From the NCBI GenBank assembly GCA_963794955.1, contig CAWCGF010000044.1:97850-161849 (forward strand): a stretch of DNA of 64,000 nt. The letters run 5' to 3'. This document shows, piece after piece, positions 60,895 through 64,000 of the stretch. The position numbers and the translations under genes were made by a program. This DNA comes from JAFDVL01 sp963794955 (GTDB taxonomy: Bacteria; Acidobacteriota; Blastocatellia; RBC074). Under the pieces are notes generated by a model, which saw nothing but the letters and a program-made list of their open reading frames with translations, made no database searches and was not told the DNA's origin. Positions within the stretch are counted from its first letter, which is position 1. Every line of letters starts with the position of its first letter.

Positions 60895-62469
60895 CTATGA
60901 GCGGTCGGCAGCAGTATTGAGAACATTGATCTGGCGGAAGCGCGCTGTGGGACAGCCATGACTCACAGAGTTTCCTTGCGTCGGCTCGCCTTTGGCGTCG
61001 CCGAAAGAGCCGCCAAGTTGGTAGGTGGTCGGCCCACCCAACGCATCACACGCGCCCCAGAAGTCTGTCGTGCGCGACTGATAAGCCACATCGCGCAGCA
61101 TACCGGTAATCTTGCCCTTTTTGATCTCCCAGAAGGTTTGCCCGCCGAACTGGAAGTTATAACGCTGCTGATCAATTGAGTAGCTGCCATCGCCGTAAAT
61201 GAGGATACCATTGTCAACGCCGCCCACGAGATCGTCTAGCGAGACGTTTTCCTTGGCGGGTTCGAGCGAAACGTTCGGCATGCGTGGGAAGGGAATGTTA
61301 CTCCAAGAGGTGGAGTGCAAGCAGCCGTAGGATTTCTTCTGACCGATGAGCGGCGCCAGGTCGCGCGTCGTCTGCCAATCAACAAAGACGCCGTCTTTGA
61401 CCAGATGCCATTTCTGTCCGGGCACGCCCTCGTCGTCGTAACCAGTGGTGGCCAACCCGGCAGGTTGTGTGCGGTCGGCGACAAAGTTGACGATCTTCGA
61501 GCCGAACTGGAGCTTGCCGGTTTTGTCGGGCGTGAGAAAACTCGTGCCTGCGTAGTTGGCCTCCCATAACAGCGCACGATCAAGCTCCGTCGGGTGTCCT
61601 ACCGATTCATGAATGGTCAACCACAGATGCGAGGGGTGCAGCACCAAATCATACTTGCCGGGACCGACTGGCTTTGCCTTGAGCTTGGCGACGGCTTCAT
61701 CGCCTGCCTGTTGCACTTCAGTCAGCCAAGGGTATTTCTCAAGGTACTCGTAGCCCATAGCTTGAGGGCCGCCGCGCCAGCCGCGCGATTGGAAGTCACC
61801 CGTGCTGCGATTGACAGCCGTGACGTTATAGCTGGGGAAGCTGCGGATGAAGTACTGCTCGATACGCGAGCCTTCCGAGGTTGCGAGAAACTTTTGCTCA
61901 TTGACGAAGGCGAGACTGGAAGTGACAAAACTGACTCCCTGCGCCTTCATCGCTGCTTCATTGAGCTTCAGGAGGAACTGAATCTTGTCGTCCAGTGGAA
62001 CGTCGAACGGGTCGCGTTCGAAACTGCTCTTCCAACTGGTAACGACTTTGGGTGTGGGTACGAGCGTGACGGGCTTGCGCTGAAAAGCTGCGTTGGCGCG
62101 CGCGACCTCGATGGCCTGTTGCGTGATGCGCTTGACCTCTGCGGGCGTGACGACGCTGCTGGCCGCGAATCCCCATGCGCCTTTGTAGAGCACCCGCACG
62201 CCGAAGCCGTAGCTTTGGTTCCGCGCGACATTTTGCACCTGTTGTTCGCGCGTGGCGATGCCTTCGGTGCGGTAGCGGTTGATGCGTATGTCGGCATAAC
62301 TTGCGCCAAGTTTTTTGGCGGTGGAGAGCGCAACGTCGGCCAGCCGGTTCTTCTCAACGGCGAGCTTGGCGTCTACCGCAGCCTCCGCCTCAAAGACCCA
62401 GGATGGTAAGGTGAGCGCGCCGAGCGTTGCTCCAGCAGTTTGCAAAAAGTCACGTCGGGAAGCTGTCAT
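60895..62469 (-). CDS. tldD: TldD-family metalloprotease with Tat signal
   Basis: 524 residues. The N-terminus MTASRRDFLQTAGATLGALT is a twin-arginine signal (SRRDFL). The catalytic HExxxH motif is LTIHESVGHPTELDRAL (about residue 290), and GYDDEGVPGQ and SYGCLHSTSW follow as in TldD. The protein family cleaves unfolded peptides and processes modified peptides such as microcin B17. The exported nature of this TldD with a signal-less PmbA is unusual. SD-like sequence precedes the ATG. Confidence 0.92.
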   Translation of the reverse strand: MTASRRDFLQTAGATLGALTLPSWVFEAEAAVDAKLAVEKNRLADVALSTAKKLGASYADIRINRYRTEGIATREQQVQNVARNQSYGFGVRVLYKGAWGFAASSVVTPAEVKRITQQAIEVARANAAFQRKPVTLVPTPKVVTSWKSSFERDPFDVPLDDKIQFLLKLNEAAMKAQGVSFVTSSLAFVNEQKFLATSEGSRIEQYFIRSFPSYNVTAVNRSTGDFQSRGWRGGPQAMGYEYLEKYPWLTEVQQAGDEAVAKLKAKPVGPGKYDLVLHPSHLWLTIHESVGHPTELDRALLWEANYAGTSFLTPDKTGKLQFGSKIVNFVADRTQPAGLATTGYDDEGVPGQKWHLVKDGVFVDWQTTRDLAPLIGQKKSYGCLHSTSWSNIPFPRMPNVSLEPAKENVSLDDLVGGVDNGILIYGDGSYSIDQQRYNFQFGGQTFWEIKKGKITGMLRDVAYQSRTTDFWGACDALGGPTTYQLGGSFGDAKGEPTQGNSVSHGCPTARFRQINVLNTAADRS

Positions 62470-62775
62470 GGTTGTGCCTCGTGTACTCAGTAGCTGATCT
62501 TTGAAATTGGTAGAGCGGTTAACCGCGAGAAAAGGAAAGCTAATCCTATAGCGAGCAAGATCATTTAGTCAATTGCACATGATTGCTGGGCGAAGATTGA
62601 GCAACGCGCGAAGCAATGATCCAATTTGAGCCGCATCGCTACAACTGCTCGGTTGATTTCTGTGCTGGGTTTCGCTACGATTTTCCTGCATCCCCGCATT
62701 TGTTTTATATCCCCCTGCAAAAACAGCCTTTCGTAATGCGCCATTGCATTGCGTGTGGCATAGATGGAGGAAAAA
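62470..62775. other. Short gap holding a glnS 3' remnant
   Basis: No gene of its own. It carries remnant 2 of the glnS tail (62587-62619) and otherwise nothing recognisable. Confidence 0.55.
62587..62619 (+). pseudogene. Third copy of the glnS 3' end (remnant 2)
   Basis: TGGGCGAAGATTGAGCAACG and following bases to TGA match the last 33 bases of glnS with two mismatches. The peptide reads WAKIEQRAKQ plus stop, identical to GlnRS. Same direction as glnS, 3.9 kb further on, just before the OmpA-family gene. Confidence 0.85.
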
Positions 62776-63738
62776 ATGAATACGAGTGAAATTAGCAAAT
62801 GGCGGCCTTTTATTATGTTTTATGGCCTGGCCTTATTATTAGTAGCAACTCCAGTGGTGTTTGGGCAAGCACAAGGCCCAAGCCCGCAAATTACCCGCAG
62901 CCGAACTGCCAATACCCAATCCGTTCCGAATGGCGCGAAAGTGAAATTTAAAGGTGTCGTCATCAGCCGTGACGCCGATACTTTTACGATCCGTGACCGG
63001 AACCGAACGGATTATCAAGTCCTTTTGACGGATAACTCCAGCATCAAAACCCATGGCGGCTTTCTTCGCATGGGCAAGAAATACGCGGTTACGGATATTT
63101 TGCGCGGGCTAATCGTTGAGGTGGAAGGACGGGGAGATTCGCAAGGGCAACTCGTAGCGGAAAAGGTCAGATTCAATGAATCAGATATGAGAGCCGCGAT
63201 CACGACCGATACCCGCGTCAATCCGGTAGAGGCGAACCAGGAGCGCATCTCCGGGCAAATAGATGAGTTGCATGCGATTGCCGCCGAGGCCCGCACCGAA
63301 GTACGCGCGGCGAATGAGCGCATTTCGGCGCTGGATGAGTATGATGTGCAGGAAGCTGTCACCGTGAATTTCAAGGTGAATAGCGCCCTGCTTTCACCGG
63401 AGTCCAAACAACAACTCGATATGCTGGCCGAAAAAGCCCTCAATGCTAAGTCGTATATGATTGAGGTCGCGGGGCATACTGACTCTACCGGCAATGAAGC
63501 GAAGAATTTTATCCTGAGCCAGCAGCGCGCTGATGCTGTCATGCAATACCTGGCGGTGCGACATAAAATTCCCGTTCGTCGTTTTGTCTCACCCATGGGG
63601 TACGGTAAGACAGAAGCGTTAGCCGATAACAATTCTGCCACCGGGCGCGCACAAAATCGGCGGGTGGAAGTGAAGATGCTGCTTAATCGCGGCATGAGCC
63701 GACAGGCATCACCAACCTCCGCCGTCAGGCAAGAATAG
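62776..63738 (+). CDS. OmpA-family protein
   Basis: 320 residues. The signal region is WRPFIMFYGLALLLVATPVVFG, with a likely cleavage after GQA. A middle beta domain contains VKFKGVVISRDADTFTIRDRNRTDYQVLL. The C-terminal OmpA/MotB peptidoglycan-binding domain (about 200-300) carries VTVNFKVNSALLSPESKQQL, IEVAGHTDSTGNEAKNFILSQQRADAV and the Tyr/Gly region VSPMGYGKTEALADN, followed by GRAQNRRVEV. It likely connects the outer membrane to peptidoglycan. The ATG at 62776 is preceded by GGAGGAAAAA. Confidence 0.87.
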   Translation: MNTSEISKWRPFIMFYGLALLLVATPVVFGQAQGPSPQITRSRTANTQSVPNGAKVKFKGVVISRDADTFTIRDRNRTDYQVLLTDNSSIKTHGGFLRMGKKYAVTDILRGLIVEVEGRGDSQGQLVAEKVRFNESDMRAAITTDTRVNPVEANQERISGQIDELHAIAAEARTEVRAANERISALDEYDVQEAVTVNFKVNSALLSPESKQQLDMLAEKALNAKSYMIEVAGHTDSTGNEAKNFILSQQRADAVMQYLAVRHKIPVRRFVSPMGYGKTEALADNNSATGRAQNRRVEVKMLLNRGMSRQASPTSAVRQE

Positions 63739-63755
63739 TTTCCACGTTATAAGCT

Positions 63756-63778
63756 GAGCGGTTGACATCAGACCGCTC
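63756..63778. terminator. Hairpin between the convergent OmpA-family and gltX genes
   Basis: GAGCGGT (63756-63762) and ACCGCTC (63772-63778) pair across a 9-base loop. It sits between two convergent genes and may serve both. Confidence 0.5.
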
Positions 63779-63781
63779 CGC

Positions 63782-64000
63782 TCACACCAATTGCCTGGCG
63801 TGCTGCAAGCGCGCCACCGTTCGTTCTTTACTCATTACAGCCACAATATCGAATAACCCCGGCCCGACGGCTTGGCCCGTTAGTGCAGTGCGTGTCGCGT
63901 TGGTTAACAAGCCAACTTTGACGCCTTTTTCTTCCGCGACTTTTCGGAGCAACGCTTCGATGCCATCGTGGGTGAAATCATCAAGCGTGGCGAAAGCCTC
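63782..64000 (-). CDS. gltX: Glutamyl-tRNA synthetase, C-terminal end
   Basis: The minus strand reads from the window edge to a TGA at 63782-63784, giving 72 residues. EAFATLDDFTHDGIEALLRK, VAEEKGVKVGLLTNATRTAL and TGQAVGPGLFDIVAVMSKER match the anticodon-binding end of bacterial GluRS. The protein ends RLQHARQLV. The catalytic part lies outside the window. It is the second tRNA synthetase gene for a glutamate-family amino acid in this region (glnS is 5 kb away). Confidence 0.88.
   Translation of the reverse strand, partial: EAFATLDDFTHDGIEALLRKVAEEKGVKVGLLTNATRTALTGQAVGPGLFDIVAVMSKERTVARLQHARQLV

Noticed and set aside
61594..62409. 271-codon plus-strand open frame antisense to tldD
   Set aside because: tldD has the HExxxH site and a Tat signal; this frame has no family features.

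Overview
The window looks like a chromosomal segment of a diderm, probably environmental bacterium, and I infer a member of the Acidobacteriota (Blastocatellia-like). Support for this: lpxD for lipid A, an OmpA-family protein, an Oar/TonB-type receptor with an N-terminal carboxypeptidase-regulatory repeat, a PEP-CTERM protein, a remnant of the planctomycete/acidobacterial type of ECF sigma factor, and moderately GC-rich genes. No database search was possible, so the phylum is inference.

Layout. 0-5.5 kb: the start of a GMC oxidoreductase (minus strand), then a lipid operon with an OlsB-like N-acyltransferase, a PlsC acyltransferase, a DinB-like protein and an unusual hydrolase-DedA-ATP-grasp fusion. 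6-26.6 kb: a long exopolysaccharide operon (Wzz, a degenerate BY-kinase, initiating sugar-phosphate transferase, Wzy-like ligase/polymerase, Wzx flippase, glycosyltransferases, polysaccharide deacetylase, epimerase-WecG fusion, two CelD/FemAB-like acyltransferases, a methyltransferase). A secreted sugar-dehydrogenase-like protein with a frameshift is embedded in it. The operon resembles PEP-CTERM/exosortase-associated EPS loci, but no exosortase is in the window. 26.6-45.5 kb: mostly housekeeping and accessory genes (LEA-like membrane protein, MsrA, an AAA ATPase/TOPRIM-like pair, malic enzyme, ThpR, a compact run ending in a PhyH dioxygenase, an Nramp-like transporter, Uma2, homocysteine methyltransferase/MTHFR, LpxD, tRNA-Ser(GCU), an SSS symporter). 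45.8-52.3 kb: envelope genes (PEP-CTERM protein, TPR protein, SH3 lipoprotein, multiply frameshifted TonB-type receptor). 52.3-56.7 kb: minus-strand cupin, Fis-type HTH protein, PhzF, GNATs and a MocR regulator. 56.9-64 kb: glnS, a PIN toxin-antitoxin pair, pmbA/tldD, an OmpA-family protein and the 3' end of gltX.

The most notable structural signals do not belong to single genes. (i) The 3' end of glnS occurs three times in direct orientation, bracketing the toxin-antitoxin pair and the tldD-pmbA pair. (ii) The leader and 5' end of the epimerase gene are duplicated in front of the sugar-dehydrogenase gene. (iii) Several unrelated long palindromes are scattered through the window. One of them, about 98 bp with perfect 24-bp arms, sits in frame inside the linker of the epimerase-WecG fusion protein.
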